From positions 62,001 to 126,000 of the forward strand of contig VXAU01002257.1 in NCBI GenBank assembly GCA_013399695.1: a stretch of 64,000 nucleotides of DNA. The letters run 5' to 3'. Source of the DNA: Formicarius rufipectus. Its lineage: Eukaryota > Chordata > Aves > Passeriformes > Formicariidae. The notes beneath the pieces were generated by a model that saw nothing but the letters and a program-made list of their open reading frames with translations, did no database searches and was not told the DNA's origin. The translations under genes and the position numbers were made by a program. Below are positions 1 through 12,571 of the stretch, in pieces; positions within the stretch are counted from its first letter, which is position 1; each line of letters begins with the position of its first letter.

Positions 1-3000
1 CCATTAAGCATCAACTATAAAATGCAGCCCCCCCTCTCAGTTCCTCCCAAATGCTCTGGCATTTTTGAACTCGAGATTGGCTGGAAATATTTCAGTTTTG
101 AGCTGTTGTAGAGTTGCTGAATACAATAGCTGCTGGTCTGTGTGACCCTTGAGGATGGTTTATCGCTGCCTGAGGCAAGAATGGGGAAAATAATCCGCAG
201 TGTGAATAATAAACACAAACCAAGAATCAATAATGTATTTGTTAAAAAGGCTAAACTAAGTAGAATTAAATATGCCAGACACAGTATCTGGCTGTTTCAC
301 CCAACCTGCCCTCTAACTTTTTTCCACATATGTCTCTTGGAGAAGAAGATAAAAGAACATCTTTATTACCTAATTTTTTTCCTTTTTTCCTTTCACAAGG
401 AGTAAATATATGTTGTTTCAGCTGATTTTCTTTATGTGCTCCTAGAAAATCTTTGATTTCCCTCAGAGAGGAGATAAGAGCAGAGCTTCAGTAGAAATAA
501 CGTCAGATTGTTTTGTTTGTTCTCGTACGTGGATGGCCTTCCCCAAGTACTCTGTTGGTTTTAGATAATCCAGCTAGGTCTTTGGGTTGCATCTGTCAGA
601 GCAATTGAACGTGGTGGAAGTGATTTAAAGGCTAGAGCTGGGCTGGCAATGCTGTCTGTGTTCTTTGTGGGGTTTTTTCTATTGCCTCTGTGGGTTTGAT
701 TCCTCTGAAGTTTCTCAGGCATTTGTTTGCTGCCACCTCCCTTCGTTTTGCCATGGTGGCTCATGGGCATTACATGTGCATCCCTGAGTCCTTGTAGCTC
801 CTGTCATGATGTGCTGCCTGGTCTCTTCAAAGTGCTGAGCTGTCCAGCAAAGCCAAGAGCCCTGATATTGTCTGTGTTAGATTCAGCCCCCACTCCTCAA
901 AATCCTGAACCCCGTCTTGTGCTCCCTTCCTCCCTCTCCTCCTCTTCCTCCACCCCAACCTGCCACACTTGAGTGTATTTTCCCTGCTCCTGTTGCCTGC
1001 ACAAAAATCTTGTCAGCAAAAAGAGCCTCTCACAGCAATTCCTTCCCTTGTTCCCCTGCCCAGCCTGTAGTGGCAGAAGATGTATCAGAGACATCGGGGA
1101 CTCAACAAGGAGAGGCACGTCAGGAATATCTCAGCTTCAGGCAAACCTTCAGGTAGAGCCTGAAATCAGCAGGAAAATGCACTTCCATAGGGAATTGAGC
1201 TTTGTGAGCTCCAGGATCATTACTTTATTCCCACTGCTGAATAGCAGATCTTCCCTCAGGCTTAGAAGGTGGAGTGTGTCAAGGAGGGCCTGGGATAGTG
1301 ACAGGGAAGGTTCAGCATCGCTGCACCGGGTCACATTTTTTAGGAGATAGTGCAAGTTTCAGGTGGAATCCACAGTGTGTGGGGTTTATTTTTTGTCTCT
1401 TGTGGCATTAGCAAGGCACTTCAGGAAGGTAGGATTTATTCCCTACACCTTGCTTCACTTGAGAACAACAAGGCATTTTTATTTAAATCAGCGGGTAGAA
1501 TAAATGTTTAACCTTGTTGGAATTGTAACTACACTGAAGCCAATATCCCATTGCTGTGCAATTCAGTGTATGATGGGAGATTTCACAGTTGACTAGTGCT
1601 TTACACTTTGTTTCAAATGACTTTGGCTGCATTATGTTGCCACCCTAAAAACACAACTCGCTTGCTATATATGGCTAAGTAGAAGATGAAACACTCTGCA
1701 TTAGGGAACTTATGTACACTTTGAAACCTCTTTCAATTAACACTTGTTTCTGGAATAGCAATTCTGGATATGGTGTAGAGCCTCCTGGTTTGAAGGAGAA
1801 TGATGTGCTCGAGCTCAGGAACAGCTGCATACATGTCTCTAAACAGCTGTGTAATTTACACAGACATCTCATAGGTAGATTTTATAATTGCAAAACTCTC
1901 TGTGTGAGTGTATCTTCCCCTTGCATTTGCATTGTGTATACTTTCTCTTAGCAGAGGAGATTGCTAATTAGCAGACCAGCGAGATCTTTTCCCTTTCAGT
2001 GTTGTGCCGGTGTCTTTCTGCTGTTTCCCCTGCTATGCTCAGCTTGAAGCCTTAATGTTCCATGTGGGCATTAGAAATTCTCTGACAGACAGAAAAGCTC
2101 CATCACACAGTGTAGTAAACAGCATAGCTATGATGCAGTTTGCTTCCCAGAGTCTCTGAGTATTGCTTGCCATGTTGTGGGGTTTTTTATAAGTCTGCGA
2201 AAGAATCCATTTATCCATGATGTGGTCCCCCTGCAAGCCTACTCTTTTATAAGTGCTGGAAAAATGAACCCAAAACCTTGACTTCTAATAAAAAAGATGT
2301 ACTGACTGCTGCAGACAAGTGATATTCTTGCACACGTGCAGGTCTCTTGCAGAATGGCAGTATGATAAATCCTTCAGCAAGGTACTGTAGGACAACTCTG
2401 TTCCTTCTCAGCAGTCCACGTGGTAATGTATTTTCACTGAAACTTCAAAGCTGGTGCTTGAAATCTGATTTTTCCTCAGTGGAATCTTAAGACCTGTTGG
2501 TGCCAGCCTCTGCTCACATAACCTAAATAATTACAGTGTATGTCTGTATTCAGATGGCGTTTTTAATACAATTGTATGGCAGGTATTTTTCCCATGATAT
2601 GGACGTAGCAGAGTGTGAAGGGAAGTGTGGTGTGAAACAGCAGTGACATGGTTTGTCTTGCATCTTGGCCACCTTTGGGTGACTGACCCCTTTTTTGTGC
2701 AGCTGTGAGCTGATCCAGATGTGCAGGTGGAGGAGAGTTGCTGTGCTGATCAGACAGCAGAGCCCTGTCAGCCAGCACAGCCATGAGCACACACGGGGCA
2801 CCTTTACTGAGGCTGAGCAAGTCCTGTTCTCAAGAGAACCAGAGTATCTTGACCTGCAGCTTGTCGTGGTTTCATTGGCTTGCGTGAGGTTCATCACGTG
2901 CCCTGGTGCCAACCCTGACCTAGGCAGGGATTACCGAGTTACCCAATGCATTTGGGTGAGTGAAGAAGAGCTCTGCATTATTTCAATTCTCTTCCTGCTT

Positions 3001-3599
3001 TATGTCATGGCAGAGATGTTCTGCTGCTTGCATTAGATGCTGCTTTAGAGTTTCTCTACTGAAACCTTCTACCAGCTGAATGCACCTGGCAATGATTCTT
3101 CAGGAACTGTATGCAGTTTTCTGTTGCTGCTGAATTTTTTCACTCAAGTCAAATGAAAAGACGTGTTCCTTGCTTGGGAGGAATTGAGAAACATATGATG
3201 TTTGCTTCAGAAGAATGTCTTGTTTATGCATTTTGAAAATTTCCTGTTATCCTGTGATGCTAATTAATTGCTCTAGCACAGTCCATGAAGTATTGCAGTG
3301 AATAGGTGTGGCTTTGTTTCTTGGGATAGCAGAAAGGTTATTGGTTTTTCACAGTACTTGATTTCACTGTCTTTCCTAGAGTTAGTTTTTGAGTGGACAG
3401 CAAATAAGGTTTTCTCTGGCTGAATGAGTTCAATAAGGCAAGGTAGGTTATTTAGCAGAAGATTCATGGCTCTTCTGTTTAGACTTCAAAGTACCTGATC
3501 CAAATGAGGGCACTTTCTTTCCAGGTTATGATTATCCACAGAAATGATCAAGGTAGCAACTTCGCTTGTTTGTCCAATCACTAAGTGAATATGGTTATT

Positions 3600-3705
3600 A
3601 AAAAAACAAAACAAACAAACAAAACCCAACCAAAAACAAACAAAAACACAAAAAAAACAACCAACAAAACAAACAAAAAACCAAAACAAAACCAGAGAGA
3701 GAGCA
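3600..3705. repeat. A/C-rich low-complexity tract (AAAC/AAAAC-like)
   Basis: About 100 bp made almost only of A and C on the + strand, built from irregular aaac, aaaac and aaacc units, followed by a short gagagaga stretch. It produces spurious Phe/Leu/Val/Cys-rich frames on the minus strand. Confidence 0.9.
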
Positions 3706-4740
3706 AAAGAGAAAAAGCTGAAGAATAACAAAAAGCTTCTTGGTGTAGAGTACAACCATCTCTACTTCCAAATGGGCCGGATTTACCATGGTAATGGGAA
3801 TCAACCTAGCTTGAGTGAATTCATTTTGACTACTAAAATACATCTTTGACAAGATGATTATATAGGATCAGTTGCAAGATTATACTGTTCGTTTCACAGC
3901 TGAAGGACAAGTGGATGTGTTGAGTTAACCCTACCTCAGGCGTGCTGGGCTGTGCATCTCATTTGTTTCCTTTCATTGTCACAACACCATGAAGGCTGAA
4001 GGACTGTGAGCAGTGTGTTGTCAATAGCTGGCCATAATGAGTGACTTACATGCCTGTTGGGATTCAAAAAGCATTTGCATCACCAGTAATAACACTGGGT
4101 TTCAGAACATGTACAGAATAATTACCTAGAACCTTTTTTCTTTTCCTTCCCCCTTCTTTCCATCATCTTTTTTTCCCCCTTCTTCTTTCCCTTGAAACCT
4201 CTTTATAGTCCGTGCCATCTGGTGCTGATAGTTTCCACATAGCAAATGCTTGATGCATGGTGGAGATACCCTGTCATGCTGACTGCAGAGATGGCCTTCA
4301 GTACAGATCCACATTTTCAAAATGTGACAAGTTCCTATTTGAAGAGCATCATTTATAGATCAATAAAAATATTGGGAAATTTATAAACTTCATACATGGA
4401 AGTTATTCTATTTTAACAGTTGTGTTTTGGTGAAGCAGTGGGGCTCGGGGTTGGTTTTAGCACACAGGAACAGTCTGCAAACTGTTAGGTCTTGATATAT
4501 GCACAAACATGCCAGGGTAGATATTTTTCTGAGAAAATATGGAAACACATAATGAGTATTTGTGTTGATGTGCATTTGGTTCTTTTCATGATTTTGTTCA
4601 GAATGAAACCATTAAAACTGGAAAATGAGAATATTAAGCCTGCGATGAGCCTTTTAGAATCCACGGATAAGGGAGCATGTCTTAAATTAATAAAAACCTG
4701 TCTAGCACTTAGACTGTGCTAACAAAAAATGATGCAGACT

Positions 4741-4759
4741 TTTCTTTTTTTTTTTTTTT
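4741..4759. repeat. Poly-T tract
   Basis: A run of T interrupted by a single C, in otherwise ordinary intron. No LINE or SINE body is recognisable next to it. Confidence 0.8.
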
Positions 4760-5158
4760 CATCAGGATGAGGTGATTTACAAAAAACATTAGGCATCTCA
4801 GTTAAACTGACAAGTTATAACACTTACCCCTGCAGCTACTGAAGTGATTTTCTGTATTGACATTTGCTTGTTACTATTATAACCTTCCTGTTATAATCTG
4901 TTATCATCATCCTCAGCTAGATCATATTACAGGTTGATTATTTAGTACCTATGTTTTGTTAATGGGCTTTTCATGGGGAGGTGGCACTACCTGATTGTAA
5001 GTTAGACATTTTTAGTAAGATGTAGCATTGGATCAAGCGCAGTAAAAGAGACACATAAAGCTCTCAGCACCTCAATAGAATTTAGGAGGCCCTGAAATGG
5101 ATTTCTGTTAGTTTTATGTCAAAAAATCCTTGTTGCACTGTTATTCATTGAAGAATAT

Positions 5159-5229
5159 TGTGCAGGGCCAGGAATTGGACTATTATGATCCTTGTGGGTC
5201 CCAAATCAGGATATTCTCTTATTCTATGA
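5159..5229 (+). mobile_element. CR1 LINE, 3' terminal fragment
   Basis: Reads as the last ~70 bp of an avian CR1 in sense orientation: aggaattggact, then tatgatccttgtgggtccc, then caggatattctcttattctatga. It ends in degenerate 8-bp ATTCTATG-type tail units rather than poly-A, as CR1 does. It is heavily 5'-truncated. Confidence 0.85.
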
Positions 5230-8200
5230 ACTACTTGTGTGCATTTTTCAGAGACTGCACAGACAAATTAGGCATAGAGTAAGAGAAACTCACAATAGAG
5301 TGAATGTTTCTCTGCTGAATCCCTCAAGCACAAAAGGCTGAGCATTTGCACTGGAGTGCCTAACAACAGGGAATTCATTGCATATTTTCTGTACATTGAT
5401 GAAACAGGGGGACTTATGTTCTTACCAGTTTCTGTCCAGGGAATAAATACAAAAATGTAATGGGAATGTCAATGTGTATCTCTAGTTCCTATCTTAGTTC
5501 TCCACAATGTTCTCCTCTGAAACAGCACATTTATTTCATATCAAATATATCAAAATAATTCTGCCAGGTCTTATCATGCCTTCTCTGGAAAATTATGGCC
5601 GTGATGACTGCAAGAACTCACACAGCAGAGAGTTTGTTTTGCCAGCAGATTTGCAGATCAGGGTTACAACTTCCAGGAATAAAGCGGTAAAGTTCAGAAA
5701 AGAGTTGCAGAAGCTCCTAAGTTTTTGATGGTGTCTTACAGCTTTCCTAGGTTGTCACTGTGGGTAGTACTGTGCAAGGATGTACTGACAGCAGTGGGGT
5801 TCAGATGAAGTGTGCTTCATGTGGCAGTGGTGGGATGGGGTTTTTTGTACTGTGAAGGCAGAGTCATTCAGCTCAGGGATTGGGTGTCACAGTATGTACT
5901 TCCATCAGCAACAGGCAAAGAGGAGGAGAGGAGGTTTCCAAGTTCAGCTGTGGCTTGGCTGATGCTGGTACCTGAGTTGGGGTTAGAGCTGGTGGTCACT
6001 TTTCTAAGGGCTTCACCATGTCTTTCAGACCACTCTGGGCTTTCCACACACCCTCATTCCTACTGACTTACCAGGCTTGCACCCCTGTGGCATCTGCTGT
6101 GAGGAGTGAAGCTGTACTTTAAAAGGGGGCTCCTGAGCTGGAGGGTACCAGAGGCAGTGGCCTCTCACTTCCAGGATTTCCTTTGCTTGGAGGGTTGGGA
6201 TCCTGGTAATGGATGGTGAGGTGTGATCAGAGGGCACTGCAAAATGCAACGGGTGGCAGTGAAATTGTCGCTTGCTGAGGTGGCTCTTCAGGAACCAGTC
6301 ACAGCCTGTGCTGGTTTTGTGGTACGGCGTGGTTTGTTGCCAAGAACTTTGCTGTGCCAGTGGAGGATGCGGAAGCCCTGTCCAAGTTGGAGACCTGAGT
6401 CTGTGGATAGGCAGACTTCACCACACACACAAACAAGCAGGACAGCCAGATAAACCCAGTGATGTCCTTTGGAGGCCCCACTCATGGCTAATGTGTGCCT
6501 TTCTGTGCCCCTGTCCTTTTCAGTATGCTGGAGGAGCACTCACTGCAGTAACATGGGCCAGTGTCACTCATTACTTTACCTGTTTTATCTTTTGTGAAAT
6601 TGAGCCTTTAGCCAGAATTGCCTGAGCTGCTGCTCCAGCAGCCGGTTAACTGTGAGGCTCCTCGAGCTCATTTCTCTCAAGTAATTTGATTCCCACGTGC
6701 TCCCTGAGATTGCTTTCCTGCTGAAAGTGGGAAAAGGGGGGCTAGGGGTGTGGATGGGGGCAGACCAGAAATGCTGTGGCAGGCAAATGTAGCTTAGAGA
6801 TAAAAGCAATGCAAAAACCCCACATTTTAAAAGATCCCATCTCGCTTTATCTTCCTTTAACCAGGTCCTATAGACCAAAATGTTTTTCTGGTCAAGAATC
6901 AGAGACACAGGGTCTTTTGTGCTGGTGCAGGGTATGGAACAGGAGGCTAAATTCCATCCTGCTCCTGCATAGAGCCAGTGAGATAATCCTTTCCTGAAGA
7001 CTACCAGAAATGTGTGTAAAATGCTAATTAGATTGTTATTTTTGCGGGGTAACTGATCAAAAAAGGCTCTTACGGATTTCAGCATGTTTTCTGACATCAT
7101 ACACAGAATTCAAGGCTCCTTATTTTGGTTGCCGAACCGTTTCCTCCGCATTGTGGTGACTTAAGAGTAACTGAACACCAGTTTTCTAGATAAGCTGCTA
7201 TTTAAGACTGGTTAGTATGGGAGCCATTTTCTGAATAGTGTACAATTTATGGAGAGGCTCTATACAATCACCAGTGCTTTATCACAGTGTTGGGCAAATA
7301 CCCTGCTGCAAGGCAGTGAAAAACAAGCCTGAAAAGTTAATCTTGCTGGAGGGAGCATTGTTCTGAAAATAAACCATTCAGTGCATAAACAATGGTATAT
7401 CAGTTGTCTGAAATACACACTCGTCCCTCTGCATGATGTTCATTGTATGTCCAGGCTGAGATACCACGCTCAGGGTAGAGAATTTCTGTGTGAAAAAAGT
7501 CCCAGTTTGTGAGGTAGGATGTTACTAATTTGAGTAGACAGTCTGCTTAGAGCTTTCTCGTTTTATAGGATAGAAATGAGGCTGTTGGAAGTCCCTGCTT
7601 TGGGTTTCGTTAGTGGCCATTAGTTTGTGTCATGAGACATATGCCTCGATGATATCAGCAGCGTAGTTAAATGTCACAAAAATGTATTTTCCCAGCAGCA
7701 GTGGAAGCATATCCACAGCAACATTTGTAGGGTCTAAGCTAATTTTTCATCGTGGACTTGGTAAGAATACCGTTGAAAATGTAGAAATACACTTTCTTGA
7801 GAAGTGTGTGCCAAGGGAGCACATGCTCAATGTTGGTGGTACCCAAAGATTGACTGGTTTGCTTGCTGTTCTTGTGGATGGTTGTCACCTCTCACTTCAA
7901 AAGAGTATTCGTGCTGCTGGGCCAAATCCTTGCAGAGTCCAGCTGCAGGGAGTGATGTTTTGGGGATGTGACACAGTGGAGAGACTTGATTCTTTTTCTC
8001 CTGCTCTTGCAATGTGCAAGTTCTGAAAAAGGGCAAGAGAGGATATGAGACAAAAAGCTGGGCAGTTTTAATTTTTGCAGTGCCTGCATTTCAGTTTGTG
8101 GTGCGGGGGTGATGTGTGATGGAGAGCAAGGCTGTAGCTACACAGCTGTACACCCAATTGCACGACTTTTTCTATCTAGCCCTGTTGCTTACTTGTCCAC

Positions 8201-9000
8201 TGTGCCTGCAGCTCCACCTCTTCAAAGCCTGTTCTATTAATCTAACCTACTGAGAGCGATTCATAGAGCTTATGGCTTTTTATTTTTAAATCCTCACGTA
8301 AATGATTTGCTGCCCTCAAGTTAGGAATTTAAAGGAAAATTAAATTAAGGCTGCCTAAGTAACGAAAGCGTCTTTGGGTCTGATAGATAGAGACCATCAA
8401 AGCAAAAAGTCTGTATCCCTGGGAAGATTTCTGATATTGTTTGGTGCTGGGGGGGCATTCCTCTTGCTAGTATATCATGCAACATCAGGCCTTATGCTTC
8501 ATGAGTTCCTTAATTTCCAACGTTGTTTGTTTATGATTTAGGTCATAAAATGAGAGTTTTCCAGCTCAAGCATTTCTGTCTTTATAAGGCCTATGGCTTT
8601 GGGATCATAGTGTGGTATAGTTTTGCTGACAGATGGATTAAAGAAAGAAAGCCTTAAGGAAGCCCTTATGCCTTAAGGAATGTCTAAATTTTTCTTGCCT
8701 GCCATGAAATGTAAGCCCAGTATTTGTTACTGTGATATATGTGTTATATGGTTGCCTGCCTAGTATGACACACGTATAGCTCTCTGTTGTTTCTTCTTGA
8801 GTGGTGGAACTTTCCTAACTGGAGTTAAGTAAAATAACAAAAATAAATCCAATAAAATATCGCTGGGCATATTTTCCATTTATTTAACTTCGGGGGGAAG
8901 TAATTGATGTTACCTAAAAGCTTTGTGAAAATTTGTGAAGAAGGGAGCTGATCAGCTGTAGTTCCAAAACCTTTAAGAAAAATAGGAAGGAAAAAAACCC

Positions 9001-9061
9001 TCTTTTTTTTTGTTTTCTTTTTATTATTTTTTATTATTTTATTATTAATATTCCTTTTATT
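9001..9061. repeat. T-rich low-complexity run upstream of the exon
   Basis: Starts with a T9 run and continues as TTATTATTTT-type units up to the polypyrimidine tract of the splice acceptor. It is probably a low-complexity expansion that overlaps the branch-point region. Confidence 0.75.
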
Positions 9062-9086
9062 TATCTCTCATTTCTTCTCTCTTTAG
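9062..9086 (+). promoter_or_regulatory. MACROD2: 3' splice site and polypyrimidine tract of the MACROD2 exon
   Basis: An almost uninterrupted pyrimidine run (tctctcatttcttctctctt) ends in tag immediately before the exon. Upstream (9001-9061) is an unusually T-rich stretch with several TTATTAAT-like sequences that could act as branch points. The AG at 9085-9086 sets the only frame that reads through the exon. Confidence 0.88.
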
Positions 9087-9160
9087 GTTTTCCAAATGAG
9101 CCTGCTGCTGTCATCGCCCTTAACACTACTAAGGAATGGTTAAGCAAGAATCACAATGAG
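9087..9160 (+). CDS. MACROD2: MACROD2 internal exon, end of macro domain (partial gene)
   Basis: MACROD2 is a macro-domain hydrolase that removes mono-ADP-ribose from acidic residues of proteins and deacetylates O-acetyl-ADP-ribose. The exon is 74 bp. Its first two bases (GT) finish a split glycine codon, so the upstream intron is phase 1. The 24 whole codons then start FPNEPAAVIAL and end EWLSKNHNE, and the exon closes on a codon boundary (phase 0). From family knowledge, the GFPNEPAA stretch follows the SGIYG substrate-binding loop of the macro domain, and the rest is the following helix before the VDRIIFCVF strand, which lies on another exon. MACROD1 has different residues here (GYPSEAAA...), so MACROD2 fits better. 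The acceptor is pyrimidine-rich ending ctttag and the donor is GAG|gtatgg. The other two frames contain stops. No neighbouring exon lies in the window. The paralogue call is recognition from memory, not a database search. Confidence 0.93.
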
Positions 9161-9166
9161 GTATGG
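9158..9166 (+). promoter_or_regulatory. MACROD2: 5' splice site of the MACROD2 exon
   Basis: GAG|gtatgg: the exon ends AG-like, with GT at +1/+2, A at +3 and G at +5. It is an acceptable but not consensus donor (t rather than a at +4). The open frame continues past it by chance, so the donor and not a stop codon defines the exon end. Confidence 0.85.
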
Positions 9167-11260
9167 AATTAAACAACTTTTAATTGTTTTTTTCAAATTT
9201 CTGTTGAAGATTATGGTCTTTGACTCCAAAACTGTGAGAAGAGTAAACATTGGCTTGAGCCTCGAAGTCTTGTATTATTTAGTCCTAAGACCATTGAAGT
9301 CGGGGCAGGACAATATAGCCCGGGGAAGATTGTTGTGTCTGAAAGCTGCGCTGGAGTTGAAGGGAAATACCTTTGTTTGAAGCCACACTGTGCATTTCCT
9401 GTGCATTGTAATCTTCCCTGGCAAAGCAAAAGACCATTCTCTTCGTAAGCTGTTTGTGAGTGTCAGAGTTTTCGTGTAATAATGAGGAGATTCTTGGAAA
9501 GGAAATGTGTATACCCGTTGTCAGTGGAAACAGCCACCAAAGGTCAGTGGTGCTCCAGGGATCGCTTTACAGTAAAGAGCTGTAGGATATTTTCTGTTTT
9601 CATTACTTTTTGGTTTGCTTACAGTAAGAGTGTTTGTTTTCCCTGGCACACTCACTAAATGTCTGGATTTTTAACTGGACTGGTCCAGTGGCAGCATTGG
9701 ATAGTGATTGTTGTACAAGACAAAGAAAATGCTTTCAGCAGAGTGATCCCCATCTCTCCCCTTTCTAGTTTTGGCTTTGTGTGGTGTGAGTTCGTAGCAG
9801 GCTGATAGTTCCTGATGTTGGATTGGAGAAGTGCAGCAAGGAAATGACAAAACAAATAAAATAATCATGTCTTAAACTGACAATCTGCCTGTTTCCTCGT
9901 GATGACAGCCAGCAGATTTCAGACTGCTAAAGCTGTTCAGTGTTTTGCCTGGAAACATTGAACAAAGTATCCAGTGGAGAAGCACTGCATACGGGGACAT
10001 AATTAGTAATATTTTTCCTCTAGCAGTGTATTCAGGAGGCCTCTTTTTCCCAGGAATCTGATACGTTGAGCGTATGAATTTAGCAGTTTTATGCTGTTTG
10101 GTTTGGGTTTTGCCAGCTTTGAACTGAAAGGAAATAATACATTGAGATTTGAATGGAACGTTGAGGTTTTCAAACCTGGAGGTGCACTGAGGGGTGTGTA
10201 CATCTTAGGACACTGGTTCTTTACAGCTCTGAGTTGCTGCCTGTGACTTACAGATCTGAGCAGTGAAACAGTTCTGGATGGACAGGCTTCCTTAACTCTA
10301 TAGATGCCTAAGTGTCATCCTCTTAGCCCTAGACTAATATTTTTGTGGATCTTGTTGGTTGATTTGTAATTTTAACCTTGAAGTGTGAGGATGGAACCTC
10401 TGTTTGTGCTGCTTAACCCTCTTATAATTTCTCCTAGTTGCATTTTTACGACATAATTTTATAAAAAGAATTTTTTCTTTTTTTCCCCCCATCTGGAAAT
10501 AAGCTTTTCTTCCTTAAAAGCTGAATCTGTACTGTATATACACCTCCTGCCTTGCTCCCCACAAACCCAATTTAACCAGAATTATTTTAAAATAAGTAGC
10601 TGTGGTTTACAATGTTTAGACAGTAAAAGGTGCCCAGGCTGTCCTGACTACAAAGCAGTTGTTAAAAACTGTGCTACTGAGCTTACACCACAGCTGTTTG
10701 TTAATTTGCACTAGTATAGCTCATAGTTGTTGTCTTCAGTATTTCTCAACACCCTGAATCCCAACCTCACCAAGGTGAGGTCTCACACTGTCTGACGCAC
10801 TTGAAGAGGTATGTGAGATGCATTTGATGTAATTATTGCATATCAGTGAATATGGCAGTTCAGAGCTAATCCCCAAGAGCTCTTGTTGGGTTTTGAAGGA
10901 AATGGAGCGCTAGTTTCCAGTCAAGAATACATTTAGAGGATTCACTTATCCATAACTTTGTGCTTTCTGATATGAAGCTTCCCCTCTGCCTAAGATTTTT
11001 CCACAGTGTACTGGCTTGAATTTTGAACTGTGACATACTGTCAGGTTTTACATGTCATCAATAGAACAGCAGCAAAATAAAGATACCTGATTTTATTGAA
11101 GATTGCTGTAACTTATGCAGTAAAAGGGATGTTTGGGGAGCACACCATTGCTGGGTTGCTGTTGTTTAATGTGTGTAACAAGATGAGCATAGTTCCTCTG
11201 GTTTAAAAGAGCTGATGTAGCTCTGTGCCAGGAATCAATCTGATCCATTTTGTACTGTCA

Positions 11261-11404
11261 CAGAGGCATGGAATGGTATGGGTTGGAAGGGACCTTAAAG
11301 GTCATCTCATTGCAACACCCCTGGGGATAAGAATACCGCTCACTAGACCATGTTGCTCCTGGCTGCATTCATCCTGGCCATGAGCATTTCTGGGGATGTG
11401 TACA
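11261..11404 (-). mobile_element. CR1 LINE, 3' fragment
   Basis: On the + strand, the reverse complement of a CR1 3' end: gcatggaatggtatggg, ttggaagggaccttaaagg, tcatctcattgcaacacc, then cactagaccatgttgctcc and catcctggccatgagcatttc, which match the usual order of CR1 3' UTR and ORF2 end. Several substitutions suggest moderate age. Confidence 0.9.
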
Positions 11405-12429
11405 TTTAGTCCCCAGGATTAGTTTTGGGCTTTGAGAAGTGGTGTTATACACCACCCAAACTTCTCCCCAAAGTAGCTCATGAAACAACAACGGAATGAA
11501 CAGGACTTTCTACGTTTCAGCATCGCAGTGTCCTCTTGCTGCAGCCAGCACTGTGATAGAGTCCCTTCTATAAACTGCAATTCCCACTGCACCCTCGGGA
11601 TATTTAAATTCACACATTCTAGTCCGGGAGCAAAACCTCTCAACGATTTGTCCCCAGGGCAGCGTTCCAGAGTGCTGCCCATGTCTCACTCTTGTTACCA
11701 CTGACCAGAGCTGCTCCCCTGACACCGCCTGCGCTGTCAGCTCCCATCCCTGTGTCCCGCTAAAAGCCTCTCCTGAGCAGGAGGGAACTCCTGCGCTCGG
11801 CTCTGTCAGCTCCTTCCCCTCACTCCTTCTTGTGCAATCCAGTTCTGCTCCTTTAGTCCCAGAGGTGTCTGGCAGCCAGTTATGCCCACGGGCCTCACCA
11901 CCCACTGAGGTCTCCCAAACCCTTTGATTGTAGAATGTGAGTTGGTTGAACGAATTCAAGAAGTTTCAGTGCAAGGCAGAGATGGGAATGATAGAGTCCT
12001 GGCTGGGGAATCTGCTTCCATGGCAATACACCTGGCAGAGCCAGGTTGCTGAGTAAGATAGGTGACAATTTTTCAAGTCTCTTGTTGTGCTCTGCAGCAG
12101 CTGTGTCTCCTCTGCCTTCCTGCATCCCAGGAATCTGTGACAAATTTGCAAGAGATAAGGCAATATTGTTGTTTTCTCCTCTCTGCCTTCCCGTAGTACT
12201 TCTTTCCTTTGATGCTATAATGAAGATTTTTATCCACACTGATATTAATTCAAAATATAAATAAATCAGTTGCTACATTCCTTAGTCAGCCTGGGGGCCT
12301 GAAAATGTAACCTAAATGACTCCTGTCCTGCAAACTGTGTTAGAGTCCTCGAAACGTCTCTGTCATAGTATTTACAAGACAGGTGATTTGCATTTAATAA
12401 AAGGTTTTCTTATCCAGTCCCGTGGTTGT

Positions 12430-12548
12430 GCTTGACCCCTCAGGTGTTTGTATAAAAACTTATTAGCATGCTTAACTCTGATGTCACCCCGATGAATGTC
12501 TCATTACCATGCAAATAGAGTTAGCTCCTTTCCGAGGTTAATTGTTAC
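12430..12548. promoter_or_regulatory. Possible regulatory stretch with an octamer motif
   Basis: A perfect POU octamer ATGCAAAT sits at 12509-12516, directly after a TCATTA homeodomain-type core, within a stretch that also carries tattagcatgc, tgatgtcacc (CRE-like) and ggttaattg. Motif clustering is the only support; conservation cannot be judged from one sequence. Confidence 0.3.
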
Positions 12549-12553
12549 AAAGC

Positions 12554-12571
12554 GAGAGAGAGAGAGAGAGA
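12554..12571. repeat. (GA)n microsatellite
   Basis: Nine uninterrupted GA units, then tctattg. Confidence 0.9.

Larger units (their letters stand above)
1..9086 (+). other. MACROD2: MACROD2 intron, upstream part (start outside window)
   Basis: Phase-1 intron preceding the exon. It contains no recognisable coding exon. The preceding MACROD2 exon, which should end in codons for CISTGIYG, was looked for and not found. Visible content is the A/C-rich tract at 3600-3705, a poly-T at 4741-4759, a CR1 tail at 5159-5229 and the T-rich run at 9001-9061. The stretches 1-3599, 3720-4740 and 5230-9000 look like ordinary unique intron; short reading frames on both strands in 900-1350, 2550-2910 and 6200-7100 have no homology I recognise. 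Confidence 0.85.

Noticed and set aside
6585..7100. 171-codon minus-strand frame
   Set aside because: No recognisable protein features, overlapped by frames on the other strand, no promoter or splice context.
9156..9380. ATG-initiated 74-codon frame starting in the MACROD2 exon
   Set aside because: It uses a different frame from the conserved exon and simply reads through the splice donor into the intron.
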